A stretch of 12,039 nt of DNA from Gammaproteobacteria bacterium (GTDB lineage Bacteria; Pseudomonadota; Gammaproteobacteria; Pseudomonadales; Azotimanducaceae): assembly GCA_030430515.1 (NCBI GenBank), contig JAUIKX010000088.1:1-12039 (forward strand). Direction: 5' to 3'. The notes beneath the pieces were generated by a model, which worked only from the letters and a program-made list of their open reading frames with translations, searched no databases and had not been told where the DNA came from. How positions within the stretch are numbered: the first letter of the stretch is position 1; every line of letters starts with the position of its first letter. This document shows positions 1 to 6,281 of this stretch, piece after piece. Position numbers and translations under genes: made by a program.

Positions 1-339
1 GTGTTTGCCGGTGTGGCGCCTACTTTTGAGCTTTTCCTTTGTGTCGCGTTCCTGTGGGGCGTTTGCGGCGGCGTTGCCATGACGATGTCCAGAACGATCC
101 TTCAGGAGCTGGCCCCTGTGGATCAGCGTTCACGGACCATGGCCTTCTACTCGCTGACGTTCATGGGGGCAGGTCCCATCGGCGCGCTGGTATCCGGATA
201 TCTTGCAGCGCGTTTCGGTCCGCAGCAGGCGGTGATGATCTCTGCTCTGGGCATGGTGCTCGTGGTGCTGTCGATGATCCTTTTCAGCTCTCTGTGGCGT
301 TTGCGCACCCATGTGGAGACCGCGGAGCCGGCCACATGA
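1..339 (+). CDS. MFS transporter, C-terminal end (5' truncated by window)
   Basis: This is the last 112 codons of a major facilitator superfamily transporter. The frame is open from the first base, so the GTG at position 1 is most likely an internal valine codon, not the start. Three to four hydrophobic helices are visible, at about residues 10-28, 46-66 and 72-98. Between the first two lies a cytoplasmic loop with the sequence LQELAPVDQRSRTMAFYSL, the arginine-rich loop followed by a helix that is typical of the C-terminal half of MFS exporters and multidrug-type carriers. The FMGAGPIGALVSGYLA segment is the usual glycine-rich helix after it. The stop codon overlaps the hyuA-like start (ATGA), which ties the transporter to the hydantoinase-type operon and suggests it moves the substrate or product of that enzyme. 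The direction of transport cannot be seen. Confidence 0.85.
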   Translation: MFAGVAPTFELFLCVAFLWGVCGGVAMTMSRTILQELAPVDQRSRTMAFYSLTFMGAGPIGALVSGYLAARFGPQQAVMISALGMVLVVLSMILFSSLWRLRTHVETAEPAT

Positions 340-2393
340 GCCGTGGCGCGAAGTTGTCGGTCGATATCGGCGGTACCTTTACCGACGTGGTTCTGGAGGA
401 TGGCGGTGAGCTCACCTCCGTCAAAGTGCTCACGACTTATGAAGATCCCGCGAGCGGCGTGATGGCGGGCGCCGCGCTCGTGCTCCAGGAGACGGGCGTG
501 CAGGCGCAGGATATCAGCCTGGTGCTGCACGGCACGACGCTGGCAACCAACGCGCTGATCGAGCGAGCGGGAGCCAGAACCGCACTGCTCACGACCGCCG
601 GCCATCGCGACGTGCTGGAGATGGCGCTCGAGAATCGCTTCGAGCAGTACGACGTCAACGTGCGCCGCCCGGAACCGCTGGTGCCGCGAACTCTGCGGCT
701 GCCCATCACCGAGCGTCTGGGTGCGGACGGCTCGGTGCTGGTTCCTCTGGATGAAAGCAGCGTCGATGCGGCGATCGACACGCTGCGTGAAACCGGAGTG
801 GAGAGTGTCGCGATCGGCTTTCTGCACGCCTACGCGGATGACCGTCATGAGCGGCGTGTCGCAGATCTCGTCAGTTCCGCCCTGCCGCATATTGCGGTGA
901 CGCTCGCCAGCGACGTCTGTCCGGAGGTCCGGGAGTACGAACGTTTCTCGACCGCAGTCGCCAACGCCTACGTGCAGCCGCTGATGTGTCGTTATCTGGA
1001 CAGCCTCGAAAGTCAGCTGCGCGAACAGGGCATCACAGCGCCGGTGCTGCTGATGAGCTCCGGAGGCGGTCTGACGACGCTCGATGCAGCGAAAGCGTAT
1101 CCGATCAGGCTCGTGGAGTCGGGGCCGGCCGGCGGCGCTCAGCTTGCTGCGGCCCTTGCCCGGCGTTCGGAATGGCCACGAGTTCTGTCTTTCGATATGG
1201 GCGGAACCACCGCTAAGATCTGCCTCATCGACGATGGCGAGCCGCAACTGTCCCGCTCGTTCGAAGTCGACCGGATTTACCGCTTCAAGAAGGGTAGCGG
1301 GCTGCCGGTGCGTATTCCTGTTGTGGAAATGGTCGAAATTGGCGCCGGTGGCGGATCTCTGGCCGCGGTGGATCGCCTCGGCCGGGTTACGGTAGGGCCG
1401 GAGAGCGCGGCATCCGAACCCGGGCCGGCGTGCTACGGCCTCGGGGGAGAGCGCCCTGCGGTAACAGATGCGGACCTGCTGCTTGGCAAGCTGCCTGCCG
1501 AGGGGTTTGCGGGCGGTCGGGTGACCCTGGACGAACGTGCCGCAACCGAGGCTGTTGCCCGGCATGTTGGCAGCCACCTGGGGTTGGAAGACGTGCCGGC
1601 AGCCTGGGCGATCAGCGAAACGGTTGATGAGAGCATGGCGCTGGCTGCCAGAGCGCACGCCAGCGAGTGGGGGCGCTCTGTTGAGGATCGGACGCTCATC
1701 GCCTTTGGCGGTGCAGCACCATTGCATGCCGCACGCCTGGCCGAAAAACTCCGAATGAAGCGCGTGGTGGTACCGGAAAACGCCGGTGTCGGCAGCGCCG
1801 TCGGTTTTCTGCTGGCGCCGATCAGCTTCGAGGTGGTGCGCTCTGCGCCGACGCATCTGGATGCACTCTCTATCAGCGAGGTGCAGGCGCGTCTCGATGA
1901 CATGAGAAGAGAAGCATCGGCGGTGGTTGCGCCAGCATTGGGCGATTCCCCGGTGAAAGAAGTCGTTCGTGCCTATATGCGTTACGTGGGGCAGGGATTT
2001 GAGCTGGCCGTGGAGGTGCCGCCCATCGGGTCTGATTTCATCGCCGCACTTCGCCATGTCTTTGAGGAAAACTACCGGGCGCTCTACGGGCAGATCATTC
2101 CGGGACAGTCGGTTGAGCTGCTCAGCTGGACCCTGTCTCTGCAGAGCGAGTCCGCCCGGCCTCGGAACACCGCTCGATCGGTGTCATCGGCAGCTCCTGT
2201 GAAGGCGGCGAGGCTGTTTGATGGTAGCGCCTGGCAGCAGCTGGCTGTATTTCCCAGGTCAGCGCTCGAAACGAATCAGGTGCATCGCGGTCCTGCTCTG
2301 GTGGTGGAAGCGCAGACCACAACAGTCGTGCCGGCAGGTTTCAGGTTCTTCGCCGATCAATACGCACAGATCGTTCTGGAGCGGGACGAATGA
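336..2393 (+). CDS. Hydantoinase/5-oxoprolinase family protein, subunit A (HyuA-like)
   Basis: This is a 685-residue protein, complete for the HyuA family. The start is the ATG overlapping the transporter stop; the open frame runs further upstream but only as a shadow of the transporter gene. The N-terminal domain opens with VDIGGTFTDVV at residues 9-19, the phosphate-binding loop of the ASKHA ATPase fold. HGTTLATNAL follows at about 66-75. A second ATPase-type loop, FDMGGTTAKI, lies near residue 286. EIGAGGGSLA is near 335 and PGPACYG near 361, both hallmark blocks of the central hydantoinase A domain. The C-terminal region is also present. Homologues pair with a B subunit to hydrolyse N-methylhydantoin, 5-oxoproline or caprolactam with ATP, or to carboxylate acetone or acetophenone. 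The substrate here is not readable. Its B partner lies two genes downstream, separated by a DapB-like gene, and all junctions overlap. Confidence 0.93.
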   Translation: MSRGAKLSVDIGGTFTDVVLEDGGELTSVKVLTTYEDPASGVMAGAALVLQETGVQAQDISLVLHGTTLATNALIERAGARTALLTTAGHRDVLEMALENRFEQYDVNVRRPEPLVPRTLRLPITERLGADGSVLVPLDESSVDAAIDTLRETGVESVAIGFLHAYADDRHERRVADLVSSALPHIAVTLASDVCPEVREYERFSTAVANAYVQPLMCRYLDSLESQLREQGITAPVLLMSSGGGLTTLDAAKAYPIRLVESGPAGGAQLAAALARRSEWPRVLSFDMGGTTAKICLIDDGEPQLSRSFEVDRIYRFKKGSGLPVRIPVVEMVEIGAGGGSLAAVDRLGRVTVGPESAASEPGPACYGLGGERPAVTDADLLLGKLPAEGFAGGRVTLDERAATEAVARHVGSHLGLEDVPAAWAISETVDESMALAARAHASEWGRSVEDRTLIAFGGAAPLHAARLAEKLRMKRVVVPENAGVGSAVGFLLAPISFEVVRSAPTHLDALSISEVQARLDDMRREASAVVAPALGDSPVKEVVRAYMRYVGQGFELAVEVPPIGSDFIAALRHVFEENYRALYGQIIPGQSVELLSWTLSLQSESARPRNTARSVSSAAPVKAARLFDGSAWQQLAVFPRSALETNQVHRGPALVVEAQTTTVVPAGFRFFADQYAQIVLERDE

Positions 2394-3352
2394 GCCGACT
2401 TGTCTTCGTTTCCGGCAGCAGCGCTGTCGCTGAGAGAATCAGGGAGGTTGTGAGCGGCCGTGATGAGCTGATGCTCGCCGCTAAAGACCAGGACGTCGCG
2501 GAAGCAGACATCGTGATCGATAGCAGCTTCCCCACAACAAACAGCAACCCCTGTCTCGAAGAGCTGGAGGGGTACCTTAGCAGCGGTCAGAACGTCATCT
2601 GCTGTTTCGATCTGCTGTACCCTGCTGCCCGTGGAGATGCAGTAACGGAGCGTTTACGAAATGCCTGTCTGAGCGGGTCGAGCACCTTTCTCGGGCTTGG
2701 TTTCGTTGGTAGCTGGTTCGGAGCGGAACTGTTGCTCGCATTGTCTTCCCTGTGCCGAAGCGTCGATCACCTGGGCGTTGAGCGGGCGTTGTGCCTCGAC
2801 GCATTTGGCGGGTCCGAAACCTTTGGTGAAACCCTGGGGTTCGGGCTGGAAGCCGATGAGTTCGCCGTGGAGGAAGAGCGGTTGCTGCTGCTGGCACAGA
2901 CCGTCATGGAAGAGCAGGTTGCATTGATCGCCGGTGCGCTGGGGGTCGGTTCGATAGAATGCGCTGTTGCCATTGAGCCCTGGTTCGCACCTCGGCCACT
3001 GCAATGCGAGAAGGGGGATATCCCGACAGGCGGTCTGGCAGCGGTCCGCTGGCGATGCAGCGTGACCTCGCGAAGTGCGGAACGCATGCTGCTCAAAACC
3101 GTTCTGCGGGCCAACGCTGACGCCGCACCGGATTGGCCCGTGGAGAGCGCGACGATCTCCACTCAGGGGGCGCCTGGTCTGCAGGTCAGTCTGGGCGAGC
3201 AGGTTGTCGATGATCCGGTGCTCGCGTCGATCATGCGGGCCGTCAATGCGGTGATGCCGGTCTGTGTGGCGCCACCCGGAGCAAAAACCGTGCTCGATCT
3301 GCCCGGCTTGTGGGCGTATGGGGCATTTGATGAGACGCCGAGCCATGAATGA
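2390..3352 (+). CDS. DapB-like (dihydrodipicolinate reductase-type) oxidoreductase
   Basis: This is a 320-residue protein coupled to hyuA by an ATGA overlap and running 8 bases into the hyuB-like gene. Its pattern fits the broad family annotated as dihydrodipicolinate reductase-like or 2,4-diaminopentanoate dehydrogenase-like. ADIVIDSS (39-46) and SSGQNVICCFDLLYP (64-78) resemble that family's 'aGknVvst.eelyyP' block. FLGLGFVGSWFG (100-111) fits the usual G-x-G-hxPGF segment, and LGFGLEADEF (149-158) fits a family-typical GFG turn. The end, STQGAPGLQVSLGEQ then APPGAKTVLDLP (294-305), fits the C-terminal block 'N..p.v..a.PG..t..dlP'. These are recalled family patterns, not a database match. 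The N-terminal strand-loop reads VFVSGSSAVAERI, so the expected GxGxxG dinucleotide-binding loop is not recognisable. The protein also appears shorter than most relatives (about 350 residues). It could be a true oxidoreductase on the hydantoinase substrate or a divergent non-catalytic relative. Confidence 0.65.
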   Translation: MSRLVFVSGSSAVAERIREVVSGRDELMLAAKDQDVAEADIVIDSSFPTTNSNPCLEELEGYLSSGQNVICCFDLLYPAARGDAVTERLRNACLSGSSTFLGLGFVGSWFGAELLLALSSLCRSVDHLGVERALCLDAFGGSETFGETLGFGLEADEFAVEEERLLLLAQTVMEEQVALIAGALGVGSIECAVAIEPWFAPRPLQCEKGDIPTGGLAAVRWRCSVTSRSAERMLLKTVLRANADAAPDWPVESATISTQGAPGLQVSLGEQVVDDPVLASIMRAVNAVMPVCVAPPGAKTVLDLPGLWAYGAFDETPSHE

Positions 3353-4016
3353 TCGCATCACTTATCCGCTGGTCTGGAACCGGCTGCTCGCGATTGTCGA
3401 AGAGCAGGCACAGGTGCTCATGCGTACCGCGTTCTCCACTGTAGTACGTGAGGCCGGCGATCTGAGCGCGGGGGTGTTCGACACCCGGGGTCGGATGCTC
3501 GCACAGGCGGTGACGGGTACGCCGGGGCACGTGAACTCCATGGCGGAAGCGGTGGGTCATTTTCTGGCGGCATATCCTGTTGAGACGCTTCGTGATGGCG
3601 ATGCGCTGGTCACCAACGACCCCTGGCTCGGCACCGGGCATCTCAGCGACTTCACGGTGGTGACCCCTGTTTTTCATCGGGACGAGTGTATTGCCTTGTT
3701 TGCGTCGACCAGCCATATCGCGGACGTGGGTGGCCGTGGTTTCGGCGCCGATGCGCGAGAGGTTTTCGAAGAAGGGTTGAACATTCCGATTACCTACCTG
3801 TTCCGCGCCGGTCAGGTCGATGAAGTGCTCATGCGGATCGTCCGGGCCAACGTTCGTGATCCGGTGACTGCTGAAGGTGATCTGTATTCTCTGGCCGCGT
3901 GCAACCATGCGGGAGCCTCTGCTCTGGTCGCCATGTTCGATGACTTTCCCGATCGAGGGCTGCCATGGAAGAAGAGCTGCGCCGGTTGCCTGAGGGAACC
4001 TGGCATGCGGCCATGA
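3345..4016 (+). CDS. Hydantoinase B/HyuB-like subunit, N-terminal part (frame broken)
   Basis: This is the first half of the B subunit that partners the hyuA-like protein. I chose the ATG at 3345, which gives MNDRITYPLVWNRL, a normal HyuB beginning. An in-frame ATG at 3330 and further upstream extension are possible but lie inside the preceding gene. Conserved HyuB blocks are VREAGDLSAGVFD (34-46), QAVTGTPGHVNSM (54-66), VTNDPWLGTGHLSD (89-102) and STSHIADVGG (121-130), in the region that carries metal and active-site residues in the family. Homology holds to about residue 201 (LVAMFDDF, near position 3947). After that the frame reads an unrelated tail of about 22 residues and stops at 4016. 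The rest of the protein continues in another frame from about 3944. A full HyuB is usually well over 500 residues, so this piece alone would lack the second half. Confidence 0.85.
   Translation: MNDRITYPLVWNRLLAIVEEQAQVLMRTAFSTVVREAGDLSAGVFDTRGRMLAQAVTGTPGHVNSMAEAVGHFLAAYPVETLRDGDALVTNDPWLGTGHLSDFTVVTPVFHRDECIALFASTSHIADVGGRGFGADAREVFEEGLNIPITYLFRAGQVDEVLMRIVRANVRDPVTAEGDLYSLAACNHAGASALVAMFDDFPDRGLPWKKSCAGCLREPGMRP
3955..3959 (+). promoter_or_regulatory. Candidate ribosome binding site for the hyuB C-terminal frame
   Basis: GAGGG lies five bases before the ATG at 3965. It is a better Shine-Dalgarno match than those before most genes here. It could let ribosomes finishing the first hyuB frame restart on the second. 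It may equally be chance, because the bases also encode conserved residues of the original gene. Confidence 0.35.
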
Positions 4017-4885
4017 CCATCGACGGCTACGACGAACCGCTGGCGCTGAGGTGTGCGTTGAAGATTGAAGACGGCAAACTGCACCTCGATTTTTCAGGCA
4101 GCGCGGATGCCTCCGGTTTCGGCATCAACGTTCCCCTGGCGTATACCGCTGCGTACGCGACGTTTGCCGTACGCTGCGTGATCGGCAACGACGTGCCGAA
4201 CAACGCCGGCTCTCTGTCGACCCTTCGGGTTGAGGCGCCGGCAGGCTCAATTCTGAATGCCAGCGCGCCCAGCGCTGTTTCCGCAAGACACTCGGTTGGC
4301 CAGATGCTGCCGGATCTGGTGCTTGAATGCCTTGCGCAGATACTGCCGGAGGCGGTGCCTGCGCAGGGTGCGTCGTGTATCTGGAACCCGGTGTTTCTTG
4401 GGCGCGACTTTGTCATCAACCCGATCTACAACGGCGGCACAGGAGCGAGAACAGGGCAGGATGGTCTGTCGACGACCGCCTTTCCTTCGGGTGTGCGAAC
4501 CACCTCCACCGAGGTCAACGAACTCACGTCGGATCTGGTGGTCTGGCGCCGGGAGTTCCGTCCGGACTCCGGTGGTGCGGGGCGGTATCGCGGCGGTCTC
4601 GGACAGGAGGTGATCATCGGCAGTCGCAGGGGCGAACCTTTCGAGGTGTCCAAGATGTTCGACCGGGTCCACCATGCCGCTCAGGGTCGCAACGGCGGCC
4701 AACACGGTGCAGCCGGGGAAGTGCTGCTCTCGTCGGGCCGTTTGCTCAATGGCAAAGGTAAGGAAGTCGTACCGGCGGGAGATCGGCTCATACTGCGAAC
4801 GCCCGGCGGTGGCGGGATCGGCGAACCGGAGCAGCGATCGAAGGCGGCGCTGGAACTGGATCGCACGAACGGCTACACCAGCTAA
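3965..4885 (+). CDS. Hydantoinase B/HyuB-like subunit, C-terminal part (frame broken)
   Basis: This frame carries the second half of the same B subunit. HyuB-like sequence can be read in it from about 3944 (LSRSRAAMEEELRRLPEGTW), just after an in-frame TGA at 3941, so its only natural start is the ATG at 3965. Family blocks are LHLDFSGSADASG near residue 40, then NVPLAYTAAYATFAVRC and VPNNAGSLSTLRVEAPAGS. Further on are STEVNELTSD, the DSGGAGRYRGGLGQE block near 205-220, and the C-terminal TPGGGGIGEP. The product would be 306 residues. Compared with family members I recall, about twelve residues are missing between FDDF of the first frame and LSRSR of this one, and the frame is shifted by -1. 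A short deletion therefore explains the break better than ribosomal slippage. A GAGGG ribosome binding site precedes the ATG, so separate translation is possible. The stop overlaps that of the convergent regulator gene. Confidence 0.85.
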   Translation: MEEELRRLPEGTWHAAMTIDGYDEPLALRCALKIEDGKLHLDFSGSADASGFGINVPLAYTAAYATFAVRCVIGNDVPNNAGSLSTLRVEAPAGSILNASAPSAVSARHSVGQMLPDLVLECLAQILPEAVPAQGASCIWNPVFLGRDFVINPIYNGGTGARTGQDGLSTTAFPSGVRTTSTEVNELTSDLVVWRREFRPDSGGAGRYRGGLGQEVIIGSRRGEPFEVSKMFDRVHHAAQGRNGGQHGAAGEVLLSSGRLLNGKGKEVVPAGDRLILRTPGGGGIGEPEQRSKAALELDRTNGYTS

Positions 4886-5259
4886 CCTTTTTTCTTCGTG
4901 GTCGCTTTGATCAACGCTTCCATATGGGCCAGGTGCCGCTCCAGGGCTTTGCGGCCCGCCGCTGTCAGGCTGTAGAGCGTCAGCGGCACCCGACCGTCGA
5001 AACGTTTGGACTGCGTCAGTAGGCCGGCATCCTCCAGCTTTCTGGCATGTACGCTGAGATTACCGTCGGTGACGTCCAGCAGCGATTTCAGTTCGCTGAA
5101 GCTCAGCCGGTCGCTCACGGCCAGACAGGAGAGCAGGCCCAGGCGAACGCGATCGTTCAGAAGGCGTTGCTCCTGCCGGTCCTCACCGCTCTTGAGCAGT
5201 CCGGAGATGGTGCGCAGCGATTCCGCTTTCCGGCCGGTGGGCGGGTTGTCAGCCGCCAT
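4882..5259 (-). CDS. Small winged-helix transcriptional regulator (HTH_34-like)
   Basis: This is a 125-residue cytoplasmic DNA-binding protein. After a variable N-terminal segment (1-33), residues 34-118 form one winged helix. NDRVRLGLLSCL is the first helix, LSFSELKSLLDV the second, TDGNLSVHARKLEDAGLL (64-81) the recognition helix, and SKRFDGRVPLTLYSLT the wing. A final dimer-type helix is followed by a basic TKKKG tail. The NDR-x-RL-x-LL and TDGNLSVH-x-RKLE patterns are characteristic of the single-domain ArsR/MarR-like group called winged helix DNA-binding domain HTH_34. No sensor domain or metal-binding cysteine set is visible. The start lies 11 bases inside the end of the upstream membrane-protein gene, so the two are translationally coupled. 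The regulator probably controls that unit, though its ligand and target are unknown. Its TAG stop overlaps the hyuB stop on the other strand. Confidence 0.85.
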   Translation of the reverse strand: MAADNPPTGRKAESLRTISGLLKSGEDRQEQRLLNDRVRLGLLSCLAVSDRLSFSELKSLLDVTDGNLSVHARKLEDAGLLTQSKRFDGRVPLTLYSLTAAGRKALERHLAHMEALIKATTKKKG

Positions 5260-5827
5260 GATGACGCACCAGCTGCCAGCCGAAAATGATGTGCAGAAAG
5301 CCGAAGGAGAAGGACATGGCCGCGTTCATCCAGTCGTCCGTCAGCGTTGTAGCGACGCCGCCGAGCATCAGAAAACAGGCGCCCATGATCGCCACGGGTC
5401 TAACCGCATAGGTACCCGCTGCGAGAAGGCCGCACCCGTAGCACAGCATCCACAGACCCGGCAGCAGGTACACGTAGGGTGACCCCCATAACGCGTGGGT
5501 GGTAATGGCGGCGATGCTGATGGGCGGCACGAGGCAGAGCAGAAAACGGCTTGCCGGATCGCGCAGCGGTTTGGCGTCGGAGCCCCTGGATTTCAGCGCG
5601 CTGCCGATGATGCCGATGACGGCGGCGATCGGCGCCACATACAGCCAGAACTTGAGCTGCCCTTCCAGGTCGTCCGCCATGAATGCGAGACCACCAGTAA
5701 TCAGGGCCAGGCAACCCATCACCATGCTGGCGCGGCCGGATACGGTGGACATGCCTTCCGCGCGGGCCATGGCCTTGCGGATATAGGACAGATCTTCTTC
5801 GGCGCGACTGTGCAGGTCGATGAGCAT
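5249..5827 (-). CDS. Six-helix integral membrane protein of unknown function, partner of the winged-helix regulator
   Basis: I do not recognise a named family with certainty. The protein has 192 residues. A charged, probably cytoplasmic N-terminal helix (1-27, LHSRAEEDLSYIRKAMARAEGM) precedes about six hydrophobic segments, at 31-50, 58-78, 95-111, 118-138, 143-161 and 166-185. It ends in a short RHHGG tail. A charged loop at 79-92 separates the second and third segments. No catalytic motif or transport signature is visible. It comes first in a two-gene unit with the HTH_34-like regulator, which starts inside its last codons. In my experience such regulator and small membrane protein pairs recur in bacteria, which suggests a dedicated controller and an envelope protein it regulates. 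The ATG at 5827 is assumed; its ribosome binding site is weak, and internal ATG codons (residues 20 and 26) are alternatives. Confidence 0.75.
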   Translation of the reverse strand: MLIDLHSRAEEDLSYIRKAMARAEGMSTVSGRASMVMGCLALITGGLAFMADDLEGQLKFWLYVAPIAAVIGIIGSALKSRGSDAKPLRDPASRFLLCLVPPISIAAITTHALWGSPYVYLLPGLWMLCYGCGLLAAGTYAVRPVAIMGACFLMLGGVATTLTDDWMNAAMSFSFGFLHIIFGWQLVRHHGG

Positions 5828-5901
5828 GTCAGGTATTTGTTCCGGTACCCGCGCAGTCTAATCGCGCGGAAAAGCACTTTGGTCTGTAAAGTAGCTATCG
5901 G

Positions 5902-5911
5902 CTTCGCGAAG
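5902..5911. other. Short perfect palindrome in the intergenic region
   Basis: CTTCGCGAAG is a ten-base perfect palindrome lying about 75 bases upstream of the membrane-protein start. It could be an operator for the adjacent winged-helix regulator, which would bind as a dimer, but ten-base palindromes also occur by chance. The remainder of the 224-base gap shows no gene; apart from this palindrome and the tRNA promoter I see nothing in it. Confidence 0.15.
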
Positions 5912-6012
5912 TTGCGTAAATCTGCGGTGGCGCACAAAGTGAGTGGCGATCGTGCATCGAAATGCCCGGAAGCCGGCGGTGCTGTTGAACGGCAAAATCT
6001 GCATCAAACCCC

Positions 6013-6040
6013 TTGCACACAGATGTGAAGGGGATACAAT
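6013..6040 (+). promoter_or_regulatory. Probable sigma-70 promoter of tRNA-Gly
   Basis: A -10 element TACAAT (6035-6040) matches five of six consensus bases. It is preceded at 16 bases by TTGCAC (6013-6018), a half match to the -35 element. The start of transcription would fall near 6047, five bases before the tRNA. The bases between the -10 element and the start are followed by a C/G-rich stretch, as is common for stable-RNA promoters under stringent control. Confidence 0.6.
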
Positions 6041-6051
6041 TCGCACCCTTC

Positions 6052-6127
6052 GCGGGAATAGCTCAGTTGGTAGAGCGCAACCTTGCCAAGGTTGAGGTCG
6101 CCAGTTCGAACCTGGTTTCCCGCTCCA
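6052..6127 (+). tRNA. tRNA-Gly (anticodon GCC)
   Basis: A 76-base tRNA with all four arms can be folded by eye. The acceptor stem GCGGGAA pairs with TTCCCGC, followed by a T discriminator and an encoded CCA (6125-6127). The D arm carries AGCTCAGTTGGTAGAGC. The anticodon stem CAACC/GGTTG holds the loop TTGCCAA, with anticodon GCC at 6085-6087 reading GGC and GGU glycine codons. The T arm GCCAG/CTGGT encloses TTCGAAC. The encoded CCA is usual in gammaproteobacteria. A promoter lies directly upstream and a terminator five bases downstream, so this is a single-gene unit. Confidence 0.97.
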
Positions 6128-6132
6128 AATTT

Positions 6133-6161
6133 AAAAAACCCGGCCAGACGCCGGGTTTTTT
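6133..6161. terminator. Strong bidirectional intrinsic terminator
   Basis: The stem CCCGGC/GCCGGG (6139-6144 with 6150-6155) has a five-base loop. It is flanked by six A bases on the left (6133-6138) and six T bases on the right (6156-6161), so the full stem can extend to twelve pairs. Read on the + strand it ends the tRNA-Gly transcript. Read on the - strand it also has a U tract, so it can end the creB-creC-creD transcript arriving from the right, whose last gene stops 121 bases away. Confidence 0.9.
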
Positions 6162-6281
6162 ATTGCCTCTCTTCCGTCTTACCGACTGTGGCTCGCACTA
6201 CGCGGCAGTTTCACTGGCATCCGCGGAGCCGGGGGCCGATTGTCCTGATCGTCCTGCCCGGCGGGATTCGCTGACGTCCTG

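Noticed and set aside
147..2057. A 636-codon open frame on the minus strand opposite the hyuA-like gene
   Set aside because: It mirrors a well-identified gene, its translation is rich in His, Arg, Gln and Cys with no known motif, and such antisense frames are expected in GC-rich coding DNA.
3942..3951. Programmed -1 ribosomal frameshifting at the hyuB break (runs of T and C)
   Set aside because: In the zero frame the codons are GAC TTT CCC, which do not form an X XXY YYZ slippery site, and family residues are missing at the junction, so slippage would not rebuild a normal protein.
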